From a bacterium (GTDB lineage Bacteria; Desulfobacterota_D; UBA1144), in assembly GCA_002701605.2 (NCBI GenBank), contig NZWF02000025.1:110-6518 (forward strand): a stretch of DNA of 6,409 nt, given 5' to 3'. Position numbers and translations under genes: made by a program. Position 1 is the stretch's first letter. Every line of letters starts with the position of its first letter. Shown here in pieces: positions 1 to 6,022 of the stretch. The notes under the pieces were generated by a model. That model saw nothing but the letters and a program-made list of their open reading frames with translations. It made no database searches and was not told the origin of the DNA.

Positions 1-7
1 TTCTCAA

Positions 8-14
8 CTCCTTA
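8..14 (-). promoter_or_regulatory. Shine-Dalgarno sequence for a gene starting just left of the window
   Basis: On the minus strand these bases read TAAGGAG, a near-consensus Shine-Dalgarno sequence, with only seven bases left before the window ends. At normal spacing the start codon would fall at or just beyond the edge, so a minus-strand gene probably begins there. None of its coding sequence is visible, so its identity is unknown. It is the only good Shine-Dalgarno match near a likely start in this window. Confidence 0.45.
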
Positions 15-37
15 CAAATATACAATGAGACACAGAT

Positions 38-68
38 TCTTAACACCTTACTATCCAGGTGCTTAAGA
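38..68 (-). other. Hairpin in the putative leader upstream of the left-edge gene
   Basis: Bases 38-48 pair with 57-68. Six base pairs (TCTTAA/TTAAGA) and five (CACCT/AGGTG) are separated by one bulged base at 62, and the loop is 49-56. On the minus strand the loop reads GGATAGTA. It lies between the intrinsic terminator at 72-103 and the ribosome binding site at 8-14, a normal place for a 5' untranslated-region element. No run of T follows on either strand, so it is not a terminator. Its function is unknown. Confidence 0.5.
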
Positions 69-71
69 TAT

Positions 72-103
72 AAAAAAAAGCAACCAGTCTTCGGACTGGT
101 TGC
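72..103 (-). terminator. Intrinsic terminator of the candidate structured RNA
   Basis: Bases 80-89 and 94-103 form a perfect 10-bp stem with a four-base loop. Read on the minus strand, the stem is followed at once by eight T residues (72-79), the classic Rho-independent layout. On the plus strand the loop is TTCG closed by C-G, a very stable tetraloop, but only CCTTT follows, so termination in that direction would be weaker. No coding gene lies close upstream on the minus strand, so it ends a non-coding transcript or acts as an attenuator for the gene to the left. Confidence 0.8.
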
Positions 104-179
104 CCTTTAATGAAAATTAGTGTTTTAGGGTGGAAGGCCGTTGACGTGACTATCCGCTAAGTAGTCCCACCTTCCACCT
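104..179 (-). ncRNA. Candidate structured RNA (small RNA or attenuator leader), family not recognised
   Basis: Bases 129-137 pair perfectly with 170-178 (9 bp, GGTGGAAGG with CCTTCCACC), enclosing an inner hairpin in which 148-152 pairs with 162-166. A promoter-like pair sits just upstream on the minus strand at 186-215, and a T-tailed terminator follows at 72-103. The predicted transcript is therefore about 105 nt, starting near 178-180. I compared it by eye with SRP RNA, tmRNA, RNase P RNA, the T-box and common riboswitches and saw none of their conserved cores. Strand is not certain: plus-sense RNA would gain a G-U pair on each stem (128 with 179, 153 with 161), whereas the T-tail and promoter favour minus. 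If the polymerase reads through the terminator, it would reach the ribosome binding site at 8-14, so a riboswitch or attenuator role is possible. Confidence 0.5.
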
Positions 180-185
180 AATCCC

Positions 186-215
186 ATAATAACCTTTATA
201 GTTAAAAAAAATCAA
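186..215 (-). promoter_or_regulatory. Putative sigma70-type promoter facing left
   Basis: On the minus strand TTGATT (210-215) and TATTAT (186-191) are separated by 18 bases, close to the TTGACA/TATAAT consensus. Transcription would start around 178-180, at the foot of the closing stem of the structured RNA. Chance matches are common in DNA this AT-rich. The support comes mainly from the good fit between the promoter, the stem and the terminator. Confidence 0.45.
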
Positions 216-256
216 TAGTACTTTATAAGTTATTGTTAATTGATTATTATCAAAGT

Positions 257-505
257 ATGTCGCCTATTATTATTACTAAATGTAAATGTTCTGATAAGAA
301 AGTTTATATAAGCATCGAAAAAGAGAAATATTTTAAAGATCGAATCAAAGACCAAAATTGGGAATTGGAATATTCAAAAAGAGTTAAAGAAGAAAAATAC
401 CAATATTACAAAGAAAATATTAAGGAAAAGGGTGATCAGTGGATTGAAACTGATAAAATACCTGCAATATGTACAATATGTGGAGAAAAAATAGAAGGAT
501 TATAA
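257..505 (+). CDS. Small hypothetical protein with CxC and CxxC cysteine pairs
   Basis: This 82-residue protein is not one I recognise. It has a CxC pair near the N terminus (C9, C11), a long, very charged Lys/Glu/Tyr-rich middle (about residues 17-60) that looks helical, and a CxxCG knuckle near the C terminus (C72, C75). Four cysteines in two pairs would suit one zinc site formed by the two ends of the chain, which is inference. No signal peptide or membrane segment is visible. I chose the ATG at 257. An in-frame TTG at 233 would add eight residues, and neither start has a Shine-Dalgarno sequence. It is the only plus-strand gene here and converges on leuA. Its stop codon overlaps the A/T tract of the leuA-side terminator. 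A chance ORF cannot be excluded, but the paired cysteines and lack of competing genes favour a real one. Confidence 0.55.
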   Translation: MSPIIITKCKCSDKKVYISIEKEKYFKDRIKDQNWELEYSKRVKEEKYQYYKENIKEKGDQWIETDKIPAICTICGEKIEGL

Positions 506-536
506 AAAAAAAGAGAGGTACCGCTAAATACCTCTC
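504..536 (-). terminator. Intrinsic terminator of the leuA operon
   Basis: Bases 513-520 and 529-536 form a perfect 8-bp stem (GAGAGGTA/TACCTCTC) with the loop at 521-528. On the minus strand the stem is followed by nine T residues (504-512). It lies about 100 nt beyond the leuA stop codon with nothing coding between, so it should end the minus-strand operon. The T tract overlaps the stop codon of the convergent small gene. On the plus strand only AGAGTGTTT follows, so it is a poor terminator in that direction. Confidence 0.85.
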
Positions 537-547
537 AGAGTGTTTAC

Positions 548-567
548 GGGGATGTTTTACCATCACC
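548..567. other. Weak hairpin in the leuA 3' untranslated region
   Basis: Bases 551-554 pair with 561-564 (GATG/CATC). After one mismatch, 548-549 pair with 566-567. The stem is short and not followed by a T run, so it is not a terminator. The rest of the 126-base gap between the convergent genes (506-631) is AT-rich and shows no tRNA, promoter or ORF that I can support. Confidence 0.25.
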
Positions 568-631
568 TACCTACGCTTATAAAATTGTAGCATAACCATC
601 ATTTCAATTTCAACAACTTTATTATTTTTTT

Positions 632-2173
632 TTAAATTCCTTTAGGTGAGGCAATTTTAGGATGTAATTTTCGCCATCTAAGGTTATTAAGTGCATTAAT
701 AAAGGCTTTTGCACTTGCCACTATAACATCAGTGCTAGCACCTTTACCTCTAGCAGTGAAATCAGCATCTTTTATGATGACTGAAACCTCAGCTTGAGCA
801 TCCATTCCTCCAGTTACAGACGCTACATTATAGGAATCAAGTTTTGGATCTACTCCTACAGCTTTACATATTGCTCTAAAAACAGAATCTATCGGACCAT
901 CGCCGCTTTCTGAGATAGTTATTGACTCTTCATCTGCTAATAATGTAAGTTCTGCTGAAGGATCATCTTCAGTTCCTGAGGAACAACTTAGAGAAACAAG
1001 TTTATAATAATCACCAGACCTAACAAACTCTTCATTGATGAGTGCTTCAATATCTTCATCGAAAACATACTTCTTTTTGTCACATAACTCTTTAAATTTA
1101 ATAAATGCAATTTCAAACTTTTCATCATCAAGCTTATAACCAAACTCAGTCAATCTGTCCTTAAAAGCATGCCTTCCTGAGTGTTTCCCCAAAACAATAT
1201 AGTTAGAAGGTATGCCTACCTCAGATGCTTCCATAATTTCATATGTATCTCTTTGCTTTAAAACTCCATCCTGATGAATACCAGCTTCATGTGCAAAAGC
1301 ATTTGCACCAACTATCGCTTTGTTGGGTTGAACATTAACCCCTGTTACACTGCTAACTAATTTGCTAGAAGTATAAATTTGTCTAGAATCAACCTTAGTC
1401 ACAAAGGGGTTTAAATCATTTCTTACTTTCAATGCCATTACAATTTCTTCCAAAGATGCATTTCCTGCCCTTTCTCCTAAGCCATTAATTGTGCATTCAA
1501 CTTGTCTTGCTCCTTCGTGAATAGCAGCTAATGAATTAGCTACGGCTAATCCCAAATCATTATGACAATGGACACTAATAGTAGTCTTTTCAATATTATC
1601 TACACCATTTTTTATTTCCCTTATCATTCTTGAGAACTCAGATGGGACTGTATATCCAACAGTATCTGGAATATTTATTGTAGTCGCACCAGCCTTTATC
1701 GCTGTAGAAATAGATTTACATAAAAAGTCCACACTGGACCTGGTTGCATCTTCACAGGAAAATTCAACATTGGAAGTGTATTTAGCAGCATGAGCGACCG
1801 ATTTCTGAATTATATCTAAAACTTCATCTTGAGTTTTTTTAAGTTTATATTTCAAATGAATATCTGAAGTAGCAATAAAGGTGTGAATTCTAGGATTCTT
1901 GGCATTTTTAACTGCATCCCAAGCTCTATCTATATCTTTAATATTCGCTCTACTAAGTCCAGCGACTTCACAATCCTTTATTTGATTTGCTATCATTTTA
2001 ACGGAATTAAAATCACCCTCTGAAGCGATTGGGAAACCCGCTTCTATTATATTAACCCCAAGCTTTTCAAGTTGTAATGCGACTTTAATTTTCTCTTCTT
2101 CATTCATGCTACAACCTGGTGCTTGTTCACCATCTCGAAGGGTTGTATCAAATATTTTTACAAAATTACTCAT
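632..2173 (-). CDS. leuA: 2-isopropylmalate synthase
   Basis: LeuA condenses acetyl-CoA with 2-oxoisovalerate to give 2-isopropylmalate, the committed step of leucine synthesis in the cytoplasm. The 513 residues match the usual length of bacterial LeuA. The N-terminal TIM-barrel (about 5-270) opens with the DTTLRDGEQ motif. The expected divalent-metal and catalytic residues are all present: R13, D14, H202 and H204 in HCHND, and N238 in GERAGN. The linker region carries GIHQDG (298-303). The C-terminal LeuA dimer domain (about 375-500) is complete, with GDGPID (424-429) and the GKGASTDV stretch typical of the leucine-binding regulatory part, so feedback inhibition by leucine is expected. The ATG follows the metG stop by 18 nt without a Shine-Dalgarno sequence, and no other leu or ilv gene is nearby. 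Citramalate and homocitrate synthases are relatives, but the full-length match favours LeuA. Confidence 0.96.
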   Translation of the reverse strand: MSNFVKIFDTTLRDGEQAPGCSMNEEEKIKVALQLEKLGVNIIEAGFPIASEGDFNSVKMIANQIKDCEVAGLSRANIKDIDRAWDAVKNAKNPRIHTFIATSDIHLKYKLKKTQDEVLDIIQKSVAHAAKYTSNVEFSCEDATRSSVDFLCKSISTAIKAGATTINIPDTVGYTVPSEFSRMIREIKNGVDNIEKTTISVHCHNDLGLAVANSLAAIHEGARQVECTINGLGERAGNASLEEIVMALKVRNDLNPFVTKVDSRQIYTSSKLVSSVTGVNVQPNKAIVGANAFAHEAGIHQDGVLKQRDTYEIMEASEVGIPSNYIVLGKHSGRHAFKDRLTEFGYKLDDEKFEIAFIKFKELCDKKKYVFDEDIEALINEEFVRSGDYYKLVSLSCSSGTEDDPSAELTLLADEESITISESGDGPIDSVFRAICKAVGVDPKLDSYNVASVTGGMDAQAEVSVIIKDADFTARGKGASTDVIVASAKAFINALNNLRWRKLHPKIASPKGI

Positions 2174-2191
2174 TGAATTTAAAAATATAAG

Positions 2192-3736
2192 TTAAGTTAA
2201 ATTTTTGTCAATTTTGGGAAACAATAAATCCAAATCCCCTATTCTGTTATTAGCTGCTAGCGACGGTATGCTTCCAGGCCCTGCAAAACAATTTGCCTCC
2301 TCATCTATTGACAAATTAAGTGCCTTTAAAATTTTTGTTGATGATGAAGGAATTATTGGATAGAAAAGGATTGAAACCAACCTTATAACCTCCAAGGAAA
2401 CTCGTAGAACACGTTTGAGATCATCAATCTTCCCTTCTTTTGCTAGGGTCCAGGGCTTGGTATTATCAATATATTTATTAGTCATTGAAACTATTCCAAT
2501 AATTGAATCAATAGCCTTGCTAAATTCAACAGATTTAAAACAAATCATATATTCTGATAAATTTTCATCACAAATATTTATTAGGTTTTGCTCTTCCTCT
2601 TTAAGCTCTTGTTGTTCTGGAATAACTCCATCAAAGTTCTTTTTTGTCATGGAAAAAACCCTGTTCACAAGATTTCCAAAGTTATTTGCAAGCTCAGAAT
2701 TAATTCTGCTTATTAAAGCATCCTCCGAAAAATCTCCATCATTACCAAATGGAACCTCTCTTAATAAAAAATATCTAAACTGGTCGAGTCCATACTTATT
2801 AATAATGTCCTGAGGATTAACTACATTTCCTAGAGACTTAGACATCTTTTCTTTCTCTACAGTCCACCAACCATGAGCTATAATTTTTTTTGGTGTTTCC
2901 ATTCCTGCAGCCATTAACAAAGCTGGCCAATAAACTGCATGAAATCTTAGTATATCTTTACCTACAAAATGGAAATTTGCGGGCCAAAAATCCTTTAAAG
3001 ACTTGCTGTCATTATCAGGATATCCTAAAGCAGTTAAATAATTTGTCAGTGCATCAATCCATACATAGACAACATGAGATTCATCTCCAGGAACCTTAAC
3101 ACCCCAGTCAAAACTTGTTCGGGAAATTGATAAGTCTTTTAATCCTTGCTTAACAAAACTTACCACCTCATTGTATCTAGACTTAGGCTGAATAAATGTT
3201 GGATTATCTTCATAAAACTTCAGTAATTTCTCTTCCCAATCTGACAATTTAAAAAAATAACTTGATTCTTCTACCCATTCGACCGGTGCACCTGTAGGTG
3301 CATGCCCATCCACAATTTCTTCTTCATTATAAAATGCTTCATCCCGTATTGAATACCATCCGGAATATTTATCCAAATAAACTTGCCCATTATTGTTCAA
3401 TTTCTCCCAAAAACTTCTTACCGCATTAATATGTCTTTGAGAACTTGTTCTAATAAAATCATTATTAGAAAGATTTAAAATTTTAGTAAGGTTTTGAAAA
3501 TTTAAACTCATATTATCTACAAATTCTTGAGTATTTAAATTGTTATTTTTGGTTGCTTGCTGGATTTTTTGACCATGTTCATCAGTGCCAGTAAGAAAAA
3601 AAACTTCATAATTTTTTAATCTATAAAATCTAGCTAAAACATCACTGGCAATACTGGTATAAGCATGCCCAACATGTGGTTTATCGTTAACATAATAGAT
3701 AGGTGTTGTTATATAGATATTACTCATATTGCCCAT
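2192..3736 (-). CDS. metG: Methionyl-tRNA synthetase
   Basis: MetG is a class I aminoacyl-tRNA synthetase that joins methionine to elongator and initiator tRNA-Met using ATP. The Rossmann core carries the HIGH-type signature HVGH (21-24), WIDALTNY (226-233) and KMSKS (297-301). The helical anticodon-binding domain follows, with NNFGNLVNR (351-359) and NTKPW (425-429). The connective-peptide region around 115-150 has no cysteines, so this is the form without zinc, with GWYSIRDEAFY where other forms have a zinc knuckle. At 514 residues it stops after the anticodon-binding domain and lacks the C-terminal EMAP/Trbp111-like extension found in longer enzymes such as that of E. coli. An in-frame ATG at 3727 (M4) is an equally reasonable start. 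A weak AGGT lies 11 nt before the ATG at 3736. The gene follows holB after 31 nt and precedes leuA by 18 nt. Confidence 0.97.
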   Translation of the reverse strand: MGNMSNIYITTPIYYVNDKPHVGHAYTSIASDVLARFYRLKNYEVFFLTGTDEHGQKIQQATKNNNLNTQEFVDNMSLNFQNLTKILNLSNNDFIRTSSQRHINAVRSFWEKLNNNGQVYLDKYSGWYSIRDEAFYNEEEIVDGHAPTGAPVEWVEESSYFFKLSDWEEKLLKFYEDNPTFIQPKSRYNEVVSFVKQGLKDLSISRTSFDWGVKVPGDESHVVYVWIDALTNYLTALGYPDNDSKSLKDFWPANFHFVGKDILRFHAVYWPALLMAAGMETPKKIIAHGWWTVEKEKMSKSLGNVVNPQDIINKYGLDQFRYFLLREVPFGNDGDFSEDALISRINSELANNFGNLVNRVFSMTKKNFDGVIPEQQELKEEEQNLINICDENLSEYMICFKSVEFSKAIDSIIGIVSMTNKYIDNTKPWTLAKEGKIDDLKRVLRVSLEVIRLVSILFYPIIPSSSTKILKALNLSIDEEANCFAGPGSIPSLAANNRIGDLDLLFPKIDKNLT

Positions 3737-3767
3737 TCGTTTATACTACCTGATAGTTTGTTTTAAT

Positions 3768-4643
3768 TTAGTTCAAAAAATAATTCAAAATAATTTCATC
3801 TAAATTGAGTTTAATATTTATATTTGAATCTTTAATTTCAGTTAAAAGCTGTAACAAACTTTCATTAAAATCAAATAAATTAAGTGGAATTCCACTATTG
3901 TTATTAGAAGCTAATGACGAAATTCTAAAATTGATAATATTACATATCGCATATAAGAAAAAATATGTATTAGTTTGTTTTATTAATTCATCTATTGATT
4001 CATTTAATTCATCTAAACTTGAAAAGTCCTTTAAGAGAATTAAATCGACACATTTATTTATTAAAAAAAGGTTTCCTTGGGTAATAAATTTTAAATTTAT
4101 TAATGAACCATTCAATAAACTTAAAATGATTTGTTCATCTTCTAGCCCTTCGGGAATTAAGTCTAAAATTATTGAATCTGGTAACTTTTTAAAATTAAAC
4201 TGAAGAGTCCTTGATCTCAATGTAGGTATGAGTGAATCTATGTTTGAAGAAATTAAAATAATTGTTAGATTTTCAGGGGGCTCTTCAACTATTTTCAGCA
4301 ATTTATTTTGAGATACCACATTCATGTCCTGAACATTATTTATTAATAAAATTTTTTCTACCTCTTCAAAGGGAGCTTTAATTGCCCAAGAATTTAGTTC
4401 AATCAAATCTTCAACCAATATTTTTCCATCTGTTGAATCAATAATAAGACAATCGGGATGAATATCTTTATCAATCTTATCAGGTTTTTTGAATCTTGAT
4501 TTAACAAGATCAATAAGGAAATCTTTTTTTCCAATCCCATTGGGTCCAATAACGGCTATAGTTCGTGAAATTCTTTGCACTTTGAAAAGATTTATCAAAT
4601 TTTCTTGATAAGTTTTATGAAACTCATATAGATTGTTAGTCAT
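3768..4643 (-). CDS. holB: DNA polymerase III subunit delta' (clamp-loader AAA+ protein)
   Basis: Delta' is the stator subunit of the clamp loader, which places the beta sliding clamp on primed DNA. The 291 residues follow the family plan. A P-loop-like GPNGIGKK lies at 33-40 and a degenerate Walker B region at 97-106. These are followed by the very characteristic NKLLKIVEEPPENL (113-126), the sensor strand IILISSN, and LRSRT (142-146), which corresponds to the arginine-finger SRC motif with Thr for Cys. The usual four-cysteine zinc module after the P-loop is absent; only C65 lies in that part. The C-terminal half (about 160-291) is poorly conserved, helical and rich in Leu, Ile and Asn, as expected for the collar domain. 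It starts 5 nt after the tmk stop with no Shine-Dalgarno sequence, so translational coupling is likely. The tmk neighbour supports HolB over DnaX, which would be much longer and have an intact Walker B. Confidence 0.9.
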   Translation of the reverse strand: MTNNLYEFHKTYQENLINLFKVQRISRTIAVIGPNGIGKKDFLIDLVKSRFKKPDKIDKDIHPDCLIIDSTDGKILVEDLIELNSWAIKAPFEEVEKILLINNVQDMNVVSQNKLLKIVEEPPENLTIILISSNIDSLIPTLRSRTLQFNFKKLPDSIILDLIPEGLEDEQIILSLLNGSLINLKFITQGNLFLINKCVDLILLKDFSSLDELNESIDELIKQTNTYFFLYAICNIINFRISSLASNNNSGIPLNLFDFNESLLQLLTEIKDSNINIKLNLDEIILNYFLN

Positions 4644-4648
4644 AACTT

Positions 4649-5287
4649 TTAGTCCAACCTGACTAGTCTGGAAAATATACTAAACTTTTCTTTTAATATT
4701 TTTTTGATTTCTTCATGAACATCATGAATCTCTTGTTCACCATTTATTATGAAAATTCTATTAGGCTGATTTTGCTGTAAGGACAAATAGGCCTTTCTCA
4801 CTCTTGAATGAAATTCAAATGATTCATCATCAATTCTATTTCTACCAGGCCTTGAAACTATTCTACTTAGAGCTGTATTTACAGAAATATCAATTAAAAA
4901 GGTAATTGTAGGGTTAACACCTAAAGCCGCATGTACTCCAAGCTTTTTTACTAATTCTGTATCAATTCCTCTGCCATAACCTTGATAAGCTATTGTTGAG
5001 TCATAAAACCTATCACACAAAACAATTTTCCCCTCTGCTAATTTAGGTCTAATTAACTCTTGTATATGCTGTGCTCTATCCGCACAAAATAATGATAATT
5101 CTGCAATGGGCTCAATTTCAATATCATCATAGTCAAGAATGATCTTTCTTATGAGTTTCCCCACTTTTCCCCATCCGGGTTCACGAGTAGCAACAACATC
5201 AAAATGTATTTTTCTCAAAGATTCTTGTAAAAGTTCTACTTGAGTAGATTTACCTGAGCCCTCTATTCCTTCAAAAGTTATAAACAA
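4649..5287 (-). CDS. tmk: Thymidylate kinase (dTMP kinase)
   Basis: Tmk phosphorylates dTMP to dTDP with ATP, the step that feeds dTTP synthesis. The 212 residues match the usual length. The P-loop GIEGSGKST is at 7-15, the TREPG substrate motif at 34-38, LFCADRAQH at 67-75 and the DRF motif (a form of DRY/DRH) at 92-94, followed by DSTIAYQGYGRG. The lid (about 141-156) is rich in arginine while the P-loop has none, the arrangement called type II, as in E. coli. One oddity is that TREPG continues WGKVGKLIR, whereas most family members have TREPGGTxxGExIR. The start codon is TTG at 5287, because the protein must begin at MFITFEG and no ATG is available. It begins 11 nt after the rluB stop with only a weak GTGGG before it, and holB follows after 5 nt. 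Confidence 0.96.
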   Translation of the reverse strand: MFITFEGIEGSGKSTQVELLQESLRKIHFDVVATREPGWGKVGKLIRKIILDYDDIEIEPIAELSLFCADRAQHIQELIRPKLAEGKIVLCDRFYDSTIAYQGYGRGIDTELVKKLGVHAALGVNPTITFLIDISVNTALSRIVSRPGRNRIDDESFEFHSRVRKAYLSLQQNQPNRIFIINGEQEIHDVHEEIKKILKEKFSIFSRLVRLD

Positions 5288-5298
5288 TTTTTACCCAC

Positions 5299-6012
5299 TT
5301 AATAATTTTTTTTTAAACTCTTAAGTTCATTATAATCTAATTCTACTATTTTTCCTGGTTCCAACTCCCCTAGCTTGATCGATCCAACAGCAATTCTTTT
5401 TAATTTCTTAACTTTTTTATTGAAATATTTAAAAAAGTTTTTAACAATGTGATTTCTGCCCTCATGTATAGTAATTTTAACTAAAGTTTCTTTATTGTTT
5501 CTTGATAAAACCTCAAGATTCTCTGGTAAAAGAAATCCATCAGATAGCTTGGCCCCTTTGCTCATTTTAATTAATAAACCATCTGAAATGTCCCCGTCTA
5601 GATGAGTAAGATATGTTTTTTTGATCTCAAAGCTTGGGTGAGAAATTTTATGAGCAAAATCACCATCATTTGTAAAAATCAGCAATCCTTCAGTGTCATA
5701 GTCAAGTCTCCCTACGGGAAACAACTTGACATCATCTTTAGGTAAAAATTCTTGAACAGTTCTTTTTCTCTCGTCACTTGCCATTGTTGTTAAGCATAAT
5801 CTTGGTTTATTCATTTTATAATATTTAAATTTTTGTGGTTTTATTGGTATAGAATCAAAATAAACAGTGTCAATTTCTGTATTTATAATAGTCTGTGGTT
5901 TTAATTCAGTCTGATCATTTATTTTTACACGACCAGACTGAATATATTCCTCAGACTTTCTCCTTGCAGCAATCCCACATAAAGAAAGAAATTTGTTTAA
6001 TCTGATCTTCAT
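5299..6012 (-). CDS. rluB: rRNA pseudouridine synthase, RsuA/RluB/E/F family
   Basis: Enzymes of this family isomerise a specific uridine in ribosomal RNA to pseudouridine. The N-terminal S4 RNA-binding domain (about 1-58) begins RLNKFLSLCGIAARRKSEE. The catalytic domain follows, with the active-site aspartate D104 in GRLDYDTEGLLIFTNDGDF (101-119). KKTY is at 131-134, and EGRNHIVKNFF at 184-194 stands where most members have EGRNRQVRRMF. At 237 residues it is a minimal member without the long C-terminal tails seen in some RluB proteins. RluB modifies U2605 of 23S rRNA in E. coli and RsuA modifies U516 of 16S rRNA. I chose RluB because of overall resemblance, but the target site cannot be proved from the sequence. 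The ATG has no Shine-Dalgarno sequence. It lies 10 nt after the preceding gene and 11 nt before tmk. Confidence 0.85.
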   Translation of the reverse strand: MKIRLNKFLSLCGIAARRKSEEYIQSGRVKINDQTELKPQTIINTEIDTVYFDSIPIKPQKFKYYKMNKPRLCLTTMASDERKRTVQEFLPKDDVKLFPVGRLDYDTEGLLIFTNDGDFAHKISHPSFEIKKTYLTHLDGDISDGLLIKMSKGAKLSDGFLLPENLEVLSRNNKETLVKITIHEGRNHIVKNFFKYFNKKVKKLKRIAVGSIKLGELEPGKIVELDYNELKSLKKNY

Positions 6013-6022
6013 TTATTTCTAT

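Noticed and set aside
124..140. Resemblance to the T-box sequence (AGGGTGG...CCG), together with GGTACCGC at 517-524
   Set aside because: Neither copy has the full T-box consensus, the specifier stem is not visible, and no aminoacyl-tRNA synthetase or amino-acid gene lies downstream on the plus strand. GGTACC is a palindrome inside the leuA terminator stem.
1..232. tRNA, tmRNA, SRP RNA or RNase P RNA gene in the left intergenic region
   Set aside because: No T-arm GGTTCGAATCC-type sequence, tmRNA ends, SRP GGAAG/AGCAG loop or RNase P conserved blocks were seen on either strand.
2415..2813. 132-codon plus-strand open frame opposite metG
   Set aside because: It lies wholly antisense to the well-supported metG, and its translation shows no domain or motif.
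2890..3099. 69-codon plus-strand open frame opposite metG
   Set aside because: It is antisense to the catalytic core of metG, and its translation shows no recognisable features.
3740..3767. Small inverted repeat (CTATC/GGTAG) between holB and metG as a terminator
   Set aside because: The stem is only about five pairs with one wobble and essentially no loop, and no T run follows, so it is not a credible terminator.
3805..4203. 132-codon plus-strand open frame opposite holB
   Set aside because: It is antisense to the C-terminal half of holB. Its Ser/Lys/Ile-rich composition is what an AT-rich complement would give.
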